Shown piece after piece: positions 33,755 through 43,186 of a stretch of DNA of 64,000 bases. Position 1 is the stretch's first letter, and the number at the start of each line of letters is the position of its first letter. The notes under the pieces are model-generated. The model had not been told where the DNA came from. It saw nothing but the letters and a program-made list of their open reading frames with translations, and did no database searches. Source of the stretch: an uncultured Clostridia bacterium. Its GTDB lineage: Bacteria > Bacillota > Clostridia > Christensenellales > UBA1242. Location: assembly GCA_934772525.1 (NCBI GenBank), contig CAKVMI010000002.1:173189-237188 (forward strand), in the 5' to 3' direction. The translations under genes and the position numbers were made by a program.

Positions 33755-36700
33755 TTAATTTTGTTTTGCTGTATGTTTGATTGCTTCTGCAAGTTGAACT
33801 GATACAACCTTAGAAACACCACGTTCTTCCATCGTTACACCATACAATGTATCTGCAAGTTCCATAGTTGGTTTTCTGTGTGTGATAACAATGAATTGAG
33901 TATAGTTAGAAAATCTTTTTAAGTACCTCGCATAGCGCTCTACATTGGCATCATCTAAAGCAGCCTCAATTTCATCTAGTACACAGAATGGCATTGGCTT
34001 TAATTTTAAGATTGCAAACAATATTGCAATAGCTGTTAGCGCACGCTCACCACCAGAAAGTAATTGAATATTTTGCAACTTTTTACCTGTTGGCTCTGCT
34101 GCAATTTCAATACCACATTCTAGTGGATTGTCTGGTTCACTAAGTTTCAACTCCGCTCTACCCCCACCAAACAATTCTCTAAATACACCTTGGAAGTTGG
34201 TATTTATTTTATCAAACTCCGTTTTGAACTTCATTTCCATTTCTTCGGTTAAACCATCAATAATTTTATTCAAATCATTTTCTGCATTAACCAAATCATC
34301 TCTTTGAGCGCTCAAATCTTCAAATCTTGAACTTACATCCGTCAACATTTCAATAGCATTTACATTAACCGAACCTAAAGACTGAATTTGTTTCTTGATC
34401 CTAGCACTTTCTTGTAAGCCTTCTTGAATATTATGGTTTTCTATCTTGTATTCAACAGCTGTAGCATAAGTCAAACCATACTCTTCCCAAACTCTTTCTT
34501 GCATCTGTTCAATGTCTGAATCAATTTTTACCAGCAAATTTTCTTCTTTGTACTTACGGTCATTCGCACGTTGCAACTCCGAACTCAAAACCAACTTCTT
34601 TTCAGAAAGGTCTTGAAGTTTTTTATTCAATTCTTTTTTAGTTACATCAAAGTTTGCAAGTTCATCTCTTGTTTTTTGTAAAGCATCCATATTAGATTGA
34701 TACAAGTTTTGGTCGACCGTTTTTCCCACTTCTTCTTCCATCTCTAAAATGTCTGTGGTAGTTTTCTCTATTTCAAGTTTTGCAACCCTTATATCCTTAT
34801 TTAATTTTTCAATTAAATCATTTAGTCTTAATATTTCTGCCTCCAACGAAACTTTATCGCTTTCGCAAGTTGCTTTTTTAACTTTTAATTCGGTAAGTTC
34901 ATTAGATATACTATTACGTTTTTGTTTTTTTGCAAATAACTCAGGATTACGCAATGCAGTTTCTGGCGAATTACCGCTTTCTATATCTTCTCTAAATTGC
35001 TTATATGCATTAAGTTTTTCTTCACTAGCTATTTTATCCGACTTTAATTTTTCTTCGGTTTCGTCTAATTTTAAACTTTCTGATGCAAACTGATTCAAAT
35101 TTTCTTTAAACTTATTAATGTTTTCGCTTTCTTTTGCGATTTCAATTTCAAATAGTCTAATTTCATCATTAAGTTTATTTAACTCATCATCCATCGCCGT
35201 TTGCTCGAGTTTTGCTTCTTCTAGTTCTTTTGCCGTATCTTCTTTTCGTCGCCTTAATTCTATCAAGCGGTTTTCAGTATCAACAATTTCTCTTTCTCTA
35301 CCAATTAGTGACACGCCTTGAACTTTTTTACTACCACCACTCATTGTTCCAGCTGGGTTTATCACGTCACCATCTAGAGTTACGATTTTAAATGAATACC
35401 TTGTACTTTTTGCAAGATTTACAGCAGAATCCATATTTTCTACTATTACAGTAGAGCCCAATAGTCCATTAAATACGCTATCATATTGATGATCATATTC
35501 AATTAGTGATGTTGCCACACCTATAGCACCATTAGTATGTTTTATTATAGAAACAAACTCATCAGCAATTTTCCTAGGCTTTATACTAGTCATTGGTAAG
35601 AATGTAGCACGACCTATATTGTTATCCTTTAAGTACTGAATAACATACTTTGCATCATCTTCATTTTTTGTTACGACATTTTGAACAGCAGAACCTAAAG
35701 CCATATCTATAGCAGTTTCGTATTTTTCTGGCACGCTCATAAGCTTTGCAACAACATTTACAAATTTTCCGCCAAGAGTTGAATTATCTTTTGCATCTTG
35801 TAAAAGTTTTCTAACCGACGCAACATAACCTTCATTTTCCTTTTGCATTTCCTTCATAAGATTAATTTTGCCAGTTAAACTTCTAATTTCACTATCAATA
35901 TCTACTAAATCTTCTTCAAGTCCTGCAACTTTGTATGCGAATTTAATATTTCCTTGTTTCTTCTCTTTTAATTCTTCGTTTTTTTGAGTCTTCTTGATTT
36001 CTAATTCTTCAACTTCTCTTTTCTTACTATTCAAAGTATCTGTTTCAATATCGTACTTTTCAGTACATTCGCTTCTTAATGTATTAACTTCGGCAAGCCT
36101 TGCATCAATAGACTTTATCTCTGTTTCAAGTCCCGTGATTTGAGCTTTTATATCGCCCATTTTACCTAAATTTTCTACAAGCTTTTGAGTCTCTTCCTCA
36201 CTTGCATTTTCCATAGATGAGATTTCTCTATCTAATGAATCCAATTCACTTGATAAATCATCTATTTTTTGTACAAGTTCGGTAAATACTATTTCCTTTA
36301 AGTTCTTTTCGTTTTCGGTATTTTCAAGTTTTGCTTTATTTTCGTCGTACTCTTGTTGGTCTAACTTTACGCTTTCAACAAGCCTTTCCTTGCTTGCTTT
36401 TAAACTATTGATTTTTTCTTGTAACAACTTTGTTTCGCCGGCCTGTTTTTCTAAACCTACCGTTAAATTTAACAACTCATCGCGAAGTCTTGTAATAGTT
36501 TGGTCGGTAGAATCAATTTTGTTTGCTGTGTAATTATAATCATCTACTGTTTCATCAAATTCTTTAGACTTCAAATCAATTTCTTCTACAATTCCATTTA
36601 ATCTATTATTAATCTCTTCTTTTTGAGATGCAGATGAATCATACTGATAAATGTAATTGTTAATTTCTAAAGATTTTAACTTTTCACGCAAATCTAAATA

Positions 36701-37342
36701 TTTCTTTGCAGTTTCCGCTTGAGATGTAAGTGGTGCAAGTTGTATTTCAAGTTCATGCAATATATCATTAATTCTAACAAGGTTATCTTGAGTATTGTTT
36801 AACTTTTTTAAAGATTCCAACTTACGATTTTTTAGTTTTGAAATTCCTGCAGCCTCTTCAAAAACCGCTCTTCTATCTTCTGGCTTTGCACTTAATAGTT
36901 CATCAATTCTACCCTGTCCGATAATAGAATAACTTTCTCGCCCCATTCCACTATCTCGTAAAATTTCTTGTATATCCTTTAGTCTACAAGGCGTTTTATT
37001 AATTGCATATCCGCTTTCGCCCGATCTATATAATTTTCTTGTTAAAACAACTTCGTCATAATCTACGTTAAAGATCTTTTCGGTATTGTCAAAGTAAAGT
37101 GACACTTCTGCAAAACTTTGAGGTTTTCTTTTTTCCGTACCATTAAATATAACATCTTGCATATTTGAGCCACGAAGCGCCTTTGCACTTTGTTCTCCAA
37201 GAACCCATCTAATCGAATCTGCAACATTACTTTTACCGCAACCATTTGGTCCAACTATTCCAGTAACACCCGACTCAAACTGAATTTGAACTTTATCCGC
37301 AAAAGATTTAAAGCCATAAATTTCCATTTTTTTGAATTTCAT
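33755..37342 (-). CDS. smc: chromosome segregation protein SMC
   Basis: The 1,195-residue SMC ATPase compacts and aligns chromosomes with ScpA and ScpB. Walker A is GPNGCGKSNV (about 32-41). Two long coiled coils flank a hinge at about 510-670 (LGGKFVNVVAKLMSVPEKYE, then AGTMSGGSKK). The C-terminal head has the signature LLSGGERALTAIAILFA and Walker B PFCVLDEIEAALDDANVERY. Length and order are standard. It lies between rnc and ftsY. Confidence 0.98.
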   Translation of the reverse strand: MKFKKMEIYGFKSFADKVQIQFESGVTGIVGPNGCGKSNVADSIRWVLGEQSAKALRGSNMQDVIFNGTEKRKPQSFAEVSLYFDNTEKIFNVDYDEVVLTRKLYRSGESGYAINKTPCRLKDIQEILRDSGMGRESYSIIGQGRIDELLSAKPEDRRAVFEEAAGISKLKNRKLESLKKLNNTQDNLVRINDILHELEIQLAPLTSQAETAKKYLDLREKLKSLEINNYIYQYDSSASQKEEINNRLNGIVEEIDLKSKEFDETVDDYNYTANKIDSTDQTITRLRDELLNLTVGLEKQAGETKLLQEKINSLKASKERLVESVKLDQQEYDENKAKLENTENEKNLKEIVFTELVQKIDDLSSELDSLDREISSMENASEEETQKLVENLGKMGDIKAQITGLETEIKSIDARLAEVNTLRSECTEKYDIETDTLNSKKREVEELEIKKTQKNEELKEKKQGNIKFAYKVAGLEEDLVDIDSEIRSLTGKINLMKEMQKENEGYVASVRKLLQDAKDNSTLGGKFVNVVAKLMSVPEKYETAIDMALGSAVQNVVTKNEDDAKYVIQYLKDNNIGRATFLPMTSIKPRKIADEFVSIIKHTNGAIGVATSLIEYDHQYDSVFNGLLGSTVIVENMDSAVNLAKSTRYSFKIVTLDGDVINPAGTMSGGSKKVQGVSLIGREREIVDTENRLIELRRRKEDTAKELEEAKLEQTAMDDELNKLNDEIRLFEIEIAKESENINKFKENLNQFASESLKLDETEEKLKSDKIASEEKLNAYKQFREDIESGNSPETALRNPELFAKKQKRNSISNELTELKVKKATCESDKVSLEAEILRLNDLIEKLNKDIRVAKLEIEKTTTDILEMEEEVGKTVDQNLYQSNMDALQKTRDELANFDVTKKELNKKLQDLSEKKLVLSSELQRANDRKYKEENLLVKIDSDIEQMQERVWEEYGLTYATAVEYKIENHNIQEGLQESARIKKQIQSLGSVNVNAIEMLTDVSSRFEDLSAQRDDLVNAENDLNKIIDGLTEEMEMKFKTEFDKINTNFQGVFRELFGGGRAELKLSEPDNPLECGIEIAAEPTGKKLQNIQLLSGGERALTAIAILFAILKLKPMPFCVLDEIEAALDDANVERYARYLKRFSNYTQFIVITHRKPTMELADTLYGVTMEERGVSKVVSVQLAEAIKHTAKQN

Positions 37343-37354
37343 TATAAAACCCTT

Positions 37355-38020
37355 TTAAACCTTTGTTAGTTTTTTTATCGCTTCGCCTGCAGCCATAGTT
37401 TCTGCTTGACGTTTAGAACCACCTTGACCACGCCCCATACAAACGCCGTTTATCATAACGCTTGCTATAAATGTTGGATTATGGTCCGTTCCCGTTTTGT
37501 TTGTTGTGTATTTTATGCTATCCGACTTCAACATTTCTTGAAGTCTGCTTTTAGAATCTTCTAAGTCGTCTAAATCTTCCATCTTTTTAATCATATCAAA
37601 AAAATTATGACTTACAAATTCTCTAGCCTTTTCTAGACCGCCATCTATATACATAGCCCCTATTATTGATTCCATCAAATCTGCTTTCATATTGTCAGTT
37701 ATAGATGACCTACTAGCTCCAGCAAATTGGAGATATTGAATTAAATTCAATCCATCAATTAAATATGCCAATGGATGCATCGAAACTATTTTAGATCTTA
37801 ATTTAGAAAGTTGACCTTCATCATAATCCATATCGGCATATATTCTTTCGCTAATTATGGTGCTTAATACAGTATCGCCCAAAAACTCTAATCGCTCATT
37901 GCTTTGCGTGTGATTATTGTTTGCAAAACTTGAATGAGTAAAAGCGGTTACTAATAATTTTTTATTTTTGAAGGTATAACCTATTATACCTTCAATCTTT
38001 TTTATTTCAGCTGATGTCAT
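37355..38020 (-). CDS. rnc: ribonuclease III
   Basis: RNase III cuts double-stranded RNA in rRNA and mRNA processing. About 221 residues: the catalytic domain has FTHSSFANN, NERLEFLGDTVLS and the second acidic cluster DLMESIIGAMYIDGG; a double-stranded RNA-binding domain follows from about residue 150 (NPTFIASVMINGVCMGRGQGGSKRQAE). The ATG at 38020 with AGAGGAG upstream is preferred to a TTG 21 bases earlier. It overlaps no gene; plsX ends 10 bases upstream. acpP, normally between them, is absent. Confidence 0.96.
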   Translation of the reverse strand: MTSAEIKKIEGIIGYTFKNKKLLVTAFTHSSFANNNHTQSNERLEFLGDTVLSTIISERIYADMDYDEGQLSKLRSKIVSMHPLAYLIDGLNLIQYLQFAGASRSSITDNMKADLMESIIGAMYIDGGLEKAREFVSHNFFDMIKKMEDLDDLEDSKSRLQEMLKSDSIKYTTNKTGTDHNPTFIASVMINGVCMGRGQGGSKRQAETMAAGEAIKKLTKV

Positions 38021-38030
38021 AAATACTCCT

Positions 38031-39065
38031 CTATTCAGCAATATAATTTTTTAATTCATTGTCTAGTTCATTCATAAATCCATTCAGATAAATATCTCGA
38101 CATAGTTTTATTGATCCCAATATTGCAACTCTATCGGAAGAGCCATGTGATTTTACAACAATCTTTTTGCAACCTAAAAACGCAGACCCGCCAATGGCAT
38201 TATAATCTAATGTTTTTGCCATTTTAGTTAATGACTTTTTTAAAAATAGATAGCCTAGTTTTGCTCTAAGTCCACCATTTTTTATTTCATTTTTTAGAGA
38301 TTTTAAAATGAATTTTGCCATACCTTCACTAGATTTTAGTGCTACATTCCCAGCAAATCCATCGGACACAACAACGTCATAATCTCCACTTGTAATATCT
38401 CTTGCTTCCATATTTCCGACGAAATTTATAGATTTCATATCTTTTAAAAGTCTAAATGTTTCGTGAGTTAATTCATTTCCCTTTTTATCTTCAGTTCCAA
38501 CATTTAAAAGTGCAACACGCGGATTTTCTATTCCATACATTTTCTTCATATAAATTGAACCCATAAGGGCAAATTGACATAAAAATTCTGGCTTACTATC
38601 CATATTTGCACCGCAATCAATTAAAAGAGTTCTACCATTTTTTATATTTGGGAAAAGTGGCGCTAGTGCTGGTCTTTTTATTCCGTTCATTCTGCCAAGT
38701 TTTAAAAGTGCACCTGTAAGTACTGCACCCGTAGAACCAGCCGAAACAAACCCTGCAATATCCTCTTCTGGGTGTTCTAATATGAAATCAAGTGCAACAA
38801 CTATAGAACTATCTTTTTTTGTTCTTATAGCTATTGTTGGAGATTCTTCATTAGAAATTACAGAACCAGCATTTATAATACTTATTCTCTCACCCACATA
38901 ATTAGATTTAACTAAAAGTTGTTTTAATTTTTCTTCGTTACCCGTAATAATTATATCAATATCCGAAAAAGTATTTACCGCATCAATTGCACCCAAAACA
39001 ATCTCTTCTGGTGCGTTATCACCACCAAATCCATCAAGTACAATTTTCATATTAGATTGTGACAT
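38031..39065 (-). CDS. plsX: phosphate acyltransferase PlsX
   Basis: PlsX turns acyl-ACP into acyl-phosphate for PlsY. The 344 residues show VLDGFGGDNAPEE near the N-terminus, GFVSAGSTGAVL, LIDCGANMDSKPEFL and YDVVVSDGFAGNVALKSSEG. fabD, fabG and acpP, which often follow, are not present. It pairs functionally with plsY at 48107-48754. Confidence 0.96.
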   Translation of the reverse strand: MSQSNMKIVLDGFGGDNAPEEIVLGAIDAVNTFSDIDIIITGNEEKLKQLLVKSNYVGERISIINAGSVISNEESPTIAIRTKKDSSIVVALDFILEHPEEDIAGFVSAGSTGAVLTGALLKLGRMNGIKRPALAPLFPNIKNGRTLLIDCGANMDSKPEFLCQFALMGSIYMKKMYGIENPRVALLNVGTEDKKGNELTHETFRLLKDMKSINFVGNMEARDITSGDYDVVVSDGFAGNVALKSSEGMAKFILKSLKNEIKNGGLRAKLGYLFLKKSLTKMAKTLDYNAIGGSAFLGCKKIVVKSHGSSDRVAILGSIKLCRDIYLNGFMNELDNELKNYIAE

Positions 39066-39109
39066 AAAAAGTTATCCGCCTTTATTTTATTAGTAAAATA
39101 TCTATATTA

Positions 39110-39138
39110 ATTATACACTATAATTATGGCTCAATCAA
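39110..39138 (-). promoter_or_regulatory. SigA promoter for plsX-rnc-smc-ftsY
   Basis: Minus-strand TTGATT and TATAAT with a 17-base spacer, about 45 bases before plsX. Confidence 0.6.
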
Positions 39139-39164
39139 AGCATTTTAAAGGTTTTTTTTAAAAT

Positions 39165-39210
39165 AAAAAACACACCCAATTTTGTTTTAAAAACAATTTT
39201 AGGTGTGAAT
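39165..39210 (-). terminator. hairpin terminator after rpmF
   Basis: A 15-bp stem with two internal mismatches and a wobble (arm CACACCTAAAATTGT on the minus strand) is followed by six Ts. Confidence 0.8.
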
Positions 39211-39232
39211 TTATATTTTGCATGAAAGGAAA

Positions 39233-39427
39233 TTACTTCGCCTTTTTGTCTGAAGAAACTTCAATTTGCTTTTGACCATCATAGTAGCCACACTTAGCAC
39301 ATACGCTGTGAGCAACCTTTGTTTGATGGCATTGTGGACATTCTACAACTGTTGGAGCATTTGCTTTCCAGTTTGCAACTCTTGATCTGCCCTTAGACTT
39401 ACTTATCTTACTCTTTGGAACTGCCAT
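39233..39427 (-). CDS. rpmF: 50S ribosomal protein L32
   Basis: A 64-residue L32 with the MAVPKSKISKSKGRSRVANW start and a complete zinc ribbon (CPQCH and CAKCG). Zinc-containing L32 is often paired with a zinc-free paralogue elsewhere. ylbN (DUF177), the usual upstream partner, is not present. Confidence 0.97.
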   Translation of the reverse strand: MAVPKSKISKSKGRSRVANWKANAPTVVECPQCHQTKVAHSVCAKCGYYDGQKQIEVSSDKKAK

Positions 39428-39468
39428 TATCTTTCCTCCCTACTAAATTTCTTACATAAGCAAATGAT

Positions 39469-39497
39469 ATTATATTACACTAATTGTTTTTTGTCAA
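39469..39497 (-). promoter_or_regulatory. perfect-consensus SigA promoter for rpmF
   Basis: Minus-strand TTGACA and TATAAT, both exact, with a 17-base spacer, about 40 bases before the start. Confidence 0.85.
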
Positions 39498-39570
39498 TTA
39501 GAATTTGAAAATTTAACCAACTTTTTGGCACGTGCTTATTATATATAATACGCCCATTTATGTAAGTTTA

Positions 39571-40773
39571 CTATTTTACCAATTCTTCGGTAAACTTTGC
39601 AATTACCAATTCTTCGTTGGTTGGGATAATAACAACCTTAACCTTAGAATCTGCTCCTGTAATATCAAAGTTTTCACCCCTTGGAGCATGATAATTCTTT
39701 TCGTTATCAATAGAAATTCCAAGGTAATCCATATCCTTTAATATCATTTCACGAAGTTCTGGTGTATTTTCGCCAATACCTGCAGTAAATACGATAGCAT
39801 CTACGCCATTCATACCGGCAGTGTATGCACCAATGTATTTTTTAACTCTATAAGCGTACATCTTTAATGCTAGTTGCACGGTTGGATTATTGATGTTTTC
39901 TGGACTTGTAAGTTCTCTCATATCAGAAACACCATTGTTAATTCCATGGATACCGCTTTCTTTGTTTAAAATTCTTAACACTTCAGAAACTGTTAAGCCT
40001 TCTTTCTTGCATAAAAATTCTACAACACTTGGATCAATATCTCCCGAACGAGTATTCATCATTATACCTTCAAGTGGTGTAAGCCCCATAGAAGTATCGA
40101 AGCTCTCACCATTTTTGACAGCACAAATACTTGCACCACCACCCATATGACAAGTAATAATCTTCATATCTTCAACGTTTCTACCTAAAAATTTTGCACA
40201 TTCATTAGCAACAAAGTAGTGACTAGTTCCGTGTGCACCATACCTTCTAATTCCGTACTTTTCATAATACTTTGTATCTATAGCGTATCTATAAACATAA
40301 TCTGGTAATGTCTTATGGAAACCGACATCAAATACTGCAACACTTGTAATATTTGGAGCAAGTTCTAAGCACGCTTCAATACCAGCAATTCCGCCTGGCA
40401 TATGAAGTGGAGAGAAGTCCACATTGTTTTTAAATTCTTCTAAAACATCTTTTGTAACGATAATTGGGTCGAAGAACTTTGGTCCAGCATTTGCAATTCT
40501 ATGACCAAACGCCTCAACTTCATCTATAGACTTAATAACTCCAATTTCTGGGTCGGTAATAGTTTTGATTAAAACCTTCATTGCATCTTTGTGATTTCTA
40601 ATTGGTTCAAAGTTCTTTACAGATTTGCCATTTGCTTTATATGAAATAAATGACACATCATCTCCTTCTCCAATTCTTTCTACATTACCTTTGCATAAAA
40701 CTTCTTCGTTTTTTGTGTTTAGTAATTGAAATTTTAGCGAACTACTTCCTGCATTAATAACTAAAATTTTCAT
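39571..40773 (-). CDS. ackA: acetate kinase
   Basis: Converts acetyl phosphate and ADP to acetate and ATP. The 400 residues have VINAGSSSLKFQLL at the N-terminus, the second signature HRIANAGPKFFDP, GAHGTSHYFVA and FTAGIGENTPELRE. It follows pta by 19 bases, giving the complete acetyl-CoA-to-acetate route and pointing to fermentative ATP production. Confidence 0.98.
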   Translation of the reverse strand: MKILVINAGSSSLKFQLLNTKNEEVLCKGNVERIGEGDDVSFISYKANGKSVKNFEPIRNHKDAMKVLIKTITDPEIGVIKSIDEVEAFGHRIANAGPKFFDPIIVTKDVLEEFKNNVDFSPLHMPGGIAGIEACLELAPNITSVAVFDVGFHKTLPDYVYRYAIDTKYYEKYGIRRYGAHGTSHYFVANECAKFLGRNVEDMKIITCHMGGGASICAVKNGESFDTSMGLTPLEGIMMNTRSGDIDPSVVEFLCKKEGLTVSEVLRILNKESGIHGINNGVSDMRELTSPENINNPTVQLALKMYAYRVKKYIGAYTAGMNGVDAIVFTAGIGENTPELREMILKDMDYLGISIDNEKNYHAPRGENFDITGADSKVKVVIIPTNEELVIAKFTEELVK

Positions 40774-40792
40774 AAATATTTTCTCCTTTAAA

Positions 40793-41806
40793 TTAATTCT
40801 GTTGTGTTTGTAAAAGTGTGATAATTGCGGTTAAATAAATCTCTTCCGCTGTTGCTGACCTACTCAAATCATTAACTGGCTTATTTAATCCTTGAATGAT
40901 AGGACCAACGGCACGAACACCAGTAAAGTGTTGAACTAGTTTATATCCAATATTACCAGCATTAATATCTGGGAAAATTAGAACATTTGCTTTACCATTT
41001 AACTTACCATTTGGGAATTTTCTCTTTGCAGTTTCTGGCAAAATTGCACAGTCGGCTTGCATTTCACCCTCTATTAATGTTTCACTATCTTTCTCTTTAA
41101 ATAGTCTTATTGCTTCTTTTTCTCTTAAAATAACTTCATCGTCGGTCTTTGTAGCTGCAGATGAATAAGAAAGCATTGCTATTCTAGGCTCCATCCCACA
41201 AAGGAACTTTGCACTATCACGGCTAGCAAGTGCAATACTTGCAAGTTCTTCGGCGTTTGGATATTGGTTTACAGCACAATCTGCAAATACCATAAATCCA
41301 TTTTCTCCCAAATCTTTCCCTTCTGGAATTTCCATAATAAAGCAACTAGAAGCCTTTACTATATCCTTTCTTTGTTTAATAATTTGGAATGCAGGACGCA
41401 TAACATCTGCAGAATGTAGAACAGCCCCCGCAACCATACCATCAGCATCGCCAAGTTTAACCATCATAGATCCATAATAAATAGGAACCTTAACTAGTTC
41501 GGTCGCTTGCTCTATTGTTAAACCCTTTGCTTTTCTTAGTTCATACAATTGCTCTGCATAGAATTTGCTTTTTTCTGTTTCTACACAAGTATCCACAAAA
41601 TTAACTTTGCTTAAGGTTGTTTTATCCATAACTTTACGTACGGCTTCGGTATCACCCAAAACAACAACTTTGCACGAATTGTTTTCTACCAACATCTTTA
41701 CTGCGTCAGCAACTCTTTGATCTTCTCCTTCGGGAAAAACAATAGTTTTGTTATTTAAAGGCTTTGCCCTTTCTATCATACTTAAAAAAGGATTTTTCTT
41801 TTCCAT
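40793..41806 (-). CDS. pta: phosphate acetyltransferase
   Basis: Makes acetyl phosphate from acetyl-CoA. The 337-residue short form (no N-terminal DRTGG or P-loop domains) shows IVFPEGEDQRVADAV, MVKLGDADGMVAGAVLHSADV, and the C-terminal LIFPDINAGNIGYKLVQ and GPIIQGLNKPVNDLSR. It is the first gene of pta-ackA and divergent from tmcAL. Confidence 0.97.
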   Translation of the reverse strand: MEKKNPFLSMIERAKPLNNKTIVFPEGEDQRVADAVKMLVENNSCKVVVLGDTEAVRKVMDKTTLSKVNFVDTCVETEKSKFYAEQLYELRKAKGLTIEQATELVKVPIYYGSMMVKLGDADGMVAGAVLHSADVMRPAFQIIKQRKDIVKASSCFIMEIPEGKDLGENGFMVFADCAVNQYPNAEELASIALASRDSAKFLCGMEPRIAMLSYSSAATKTDDEVILREKEAIRLFKEKDSETLIEGEMQADCAILPETAKRKFPNGKLNGKANVLIFPDINAGNIGYKLVQHFTGVRAVGPIIQGLNKPVNDLSRSATAEEIYLTAIITLLQTQQN

Positions 41807-41820
41807 TATTTTTTCTCCAC

Positions 41821-41848
41821 TTGATTTATTTTATATTTTTGATATAAT
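41821..41848 (+). promoter_or_regulatory. candidate promoter of tmcAL
   Basis: TTGATT and TATAAT with a 16-base spacer and an extended -10 TGA. Confidence 0.55.
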
Positions 41849-41858
41849 ATACAAAATA

Positions 41859-41887
41859 ATTATAATCATTTTATCATAATTAATCAA
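41859..41887 (-). promoter_or_regulatory. candidate promoter of pta-ackA
   Basis: Minus-strand TTGATT and TATAAT with a 17-base spacer. It lies next to the tmcAL promoter, so polymerases would face away from each other with starts crossing. Confidence 0.55.
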
Positions 41888-41908
41888 TCAAAAGTGAGAA
41901 ATATTTTT

Positions 41909-43024
41909 ATGAATTTCACATGTATAATTTCTGAGTTCAATCCCATTACACAAGGTCATCAAAAAATTATTAGTCAAGCCCGAGAAAAAACTTGTAACCC
42001 TATAATGTGTATAATGAGCGGGAACTTTGTGCAGCGAGGAGAACCTGCAATTTTTGATAAATATACCAGGGCCGACCTTGCAATAAAAGCAGGAGCCGAT
42101 ATAGTTATAGAACTACCTACTATTTACGCCCTTTCAAGTGCCACCGACTTCGCTTATGGTGCTATTAAAACAATATCAACAATAAAAAATGTAGAATACT
42201 TGGTTTTTGGTAGCGAATGTGGCGATTTACAAGCACTTAATTCCGCAATGTTAAAAATTAAACAAAATAGTAACTTTAAAACAATTAAACAATTATTAAA
42301 ACAAGGCAACTCCTATTCGGTTGCACTAAATAACGCTCTAGACCTAAATTTAAAATCTAATGACATCTTGGGCGTTGAGTATTTAAAAGCATTAGATAAA
42401 TTGAAATCAAAAATTACACCTATAACAATTAAAAGAGAAGATAATTTTAATAATAGTAAAACAAACGAAAATCTTGCAAGCGCCTCCGCTATAAGACAAC
42501 TTTTACAAAATAATGATCTCGAAAAAACAAAATTACACTCTCCCCTTTTAACCAACATAAACTTAGATAGTCAAACAAATTTCTCCGAATATGTAAACCT
42601 TTTAGACTTTAAACTAAAAACAGAAAACAATTCCTTAAGCAAAATTAATGGCGTAAAAGACGGAATACAAAACTTTATAATAGATAACTTTGATAAAAAT
42701 TCTCCATCTTTAAAAACAAAACGTTATCCTGAAACGAAAATAAACCGAATTCTTGCAAATTTTATTTTGGATATAAATTCTGCCCTTGTTAAAAAAGCAA
42801 AACACAAAAACTCAGAGTATATAAAAGTTTTAGCAATTAACAAAGAAAAAAAAGAATTACTTAAATATCTACCTAAAAATAAAACCATAATTTCAAAAAA
42901 GGATGAATGCAAGTTAAACAAAATTCAAAAACAGGTTTACCAAAAAGATTTATTAGCAAGTAAAGTATTTTCGTGTATAAATAAATATTACACTGGCACT
43001 GAAGATTATACACATAAGCTTTAA
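41909..43024 (+). CDS. tmcAL: TmcAL-type tRNA(Met) cytidine acetate ligase
   Basis: TmcAL uses ATP and acetate to make ac4C34 in elongator tRNA-Met. About 371 residues with the nucleotidyltransferase opening ISEFNPITQGHQ (TxGH form), MSGNFVQRGEPAIFDKYTRA, IELPTIYALSSATDFA and the DILGVEYLKAL segment. I start it at the ATG at 41909, since the in-frame GTG 15 bases earlier has no better SD. The ylbM position between ylbK and rpmF is conserved. The acetate substrate is produced by the divergent pta-ackA. Confidence 0.92.
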   Translation: MNFTCIISEFNPITQGHQKIISQAREKTCNPIMCIMSGNFVQRGEPAIFDKYTRADLAIKAGADIVIELPTIYALSSATDFAYGAIKTISTIKNVEYLVFGSECGDLQALNSAMLKIKQNSNFKTIKQLLKQGNSYSVALNNALDLNLKSNDILGVEYLKALDKLKSKITPITIKREDNFNNSKTNENLASASAIRQLLQNNDLEKTKLHSPLLTNINLDSQTNFSEYVNLLDFKLKTENNSLSKINGVKDGIQNFIIDNFDKNSPSLKTKRYPETKINRILANFILDINSALVKKAKHKNSEYIKVLAINKEKKELLKYLPKNKTIISKKDECKLNKIQKQVYQKDLLASKVFSCINKYYTGTEDYTHKL

Positions 43025-43038
43025 TCTTACCAGTGTAA
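42988..43038 (+). terminator. long hairpin across the tmcAL stop codon
   Basis: An outer 9-bp stem (TTACACTGG with CCAGTGTAA) and an inner 6-bp stem (AAGATT with AATCTT) enclose the stop codon. No good T run follows, so it may stabilise the mRNA end or act as a weak terminator. Confidence 0.45.
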
Positions 43039-43114
43039 TTAATTACATTACTAATTTGACTAACATACACAACCAATAAAAAATTCTCTTAATTTAAATC
43101 TAATTTTTAATAAA

Positions 43115-43152
43115 AAAACTTAGGAAAAATATAAAATTCATTCCTAAGTTTT
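43115..43152. terminator. bidirectional terminator between tmcAL and the PnuC-like gene
   Basis: A 12-bp perfect stem (AAAACTTAGGAA with TTCCTAAGTTTT), a 14-base loop and A/T runs on both sides, between convergent genes. Confidence 0.85.
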
Positions 43153-43186
43153 ATTTATTATCCCTACTGGATTTTTTGGAAATTGT

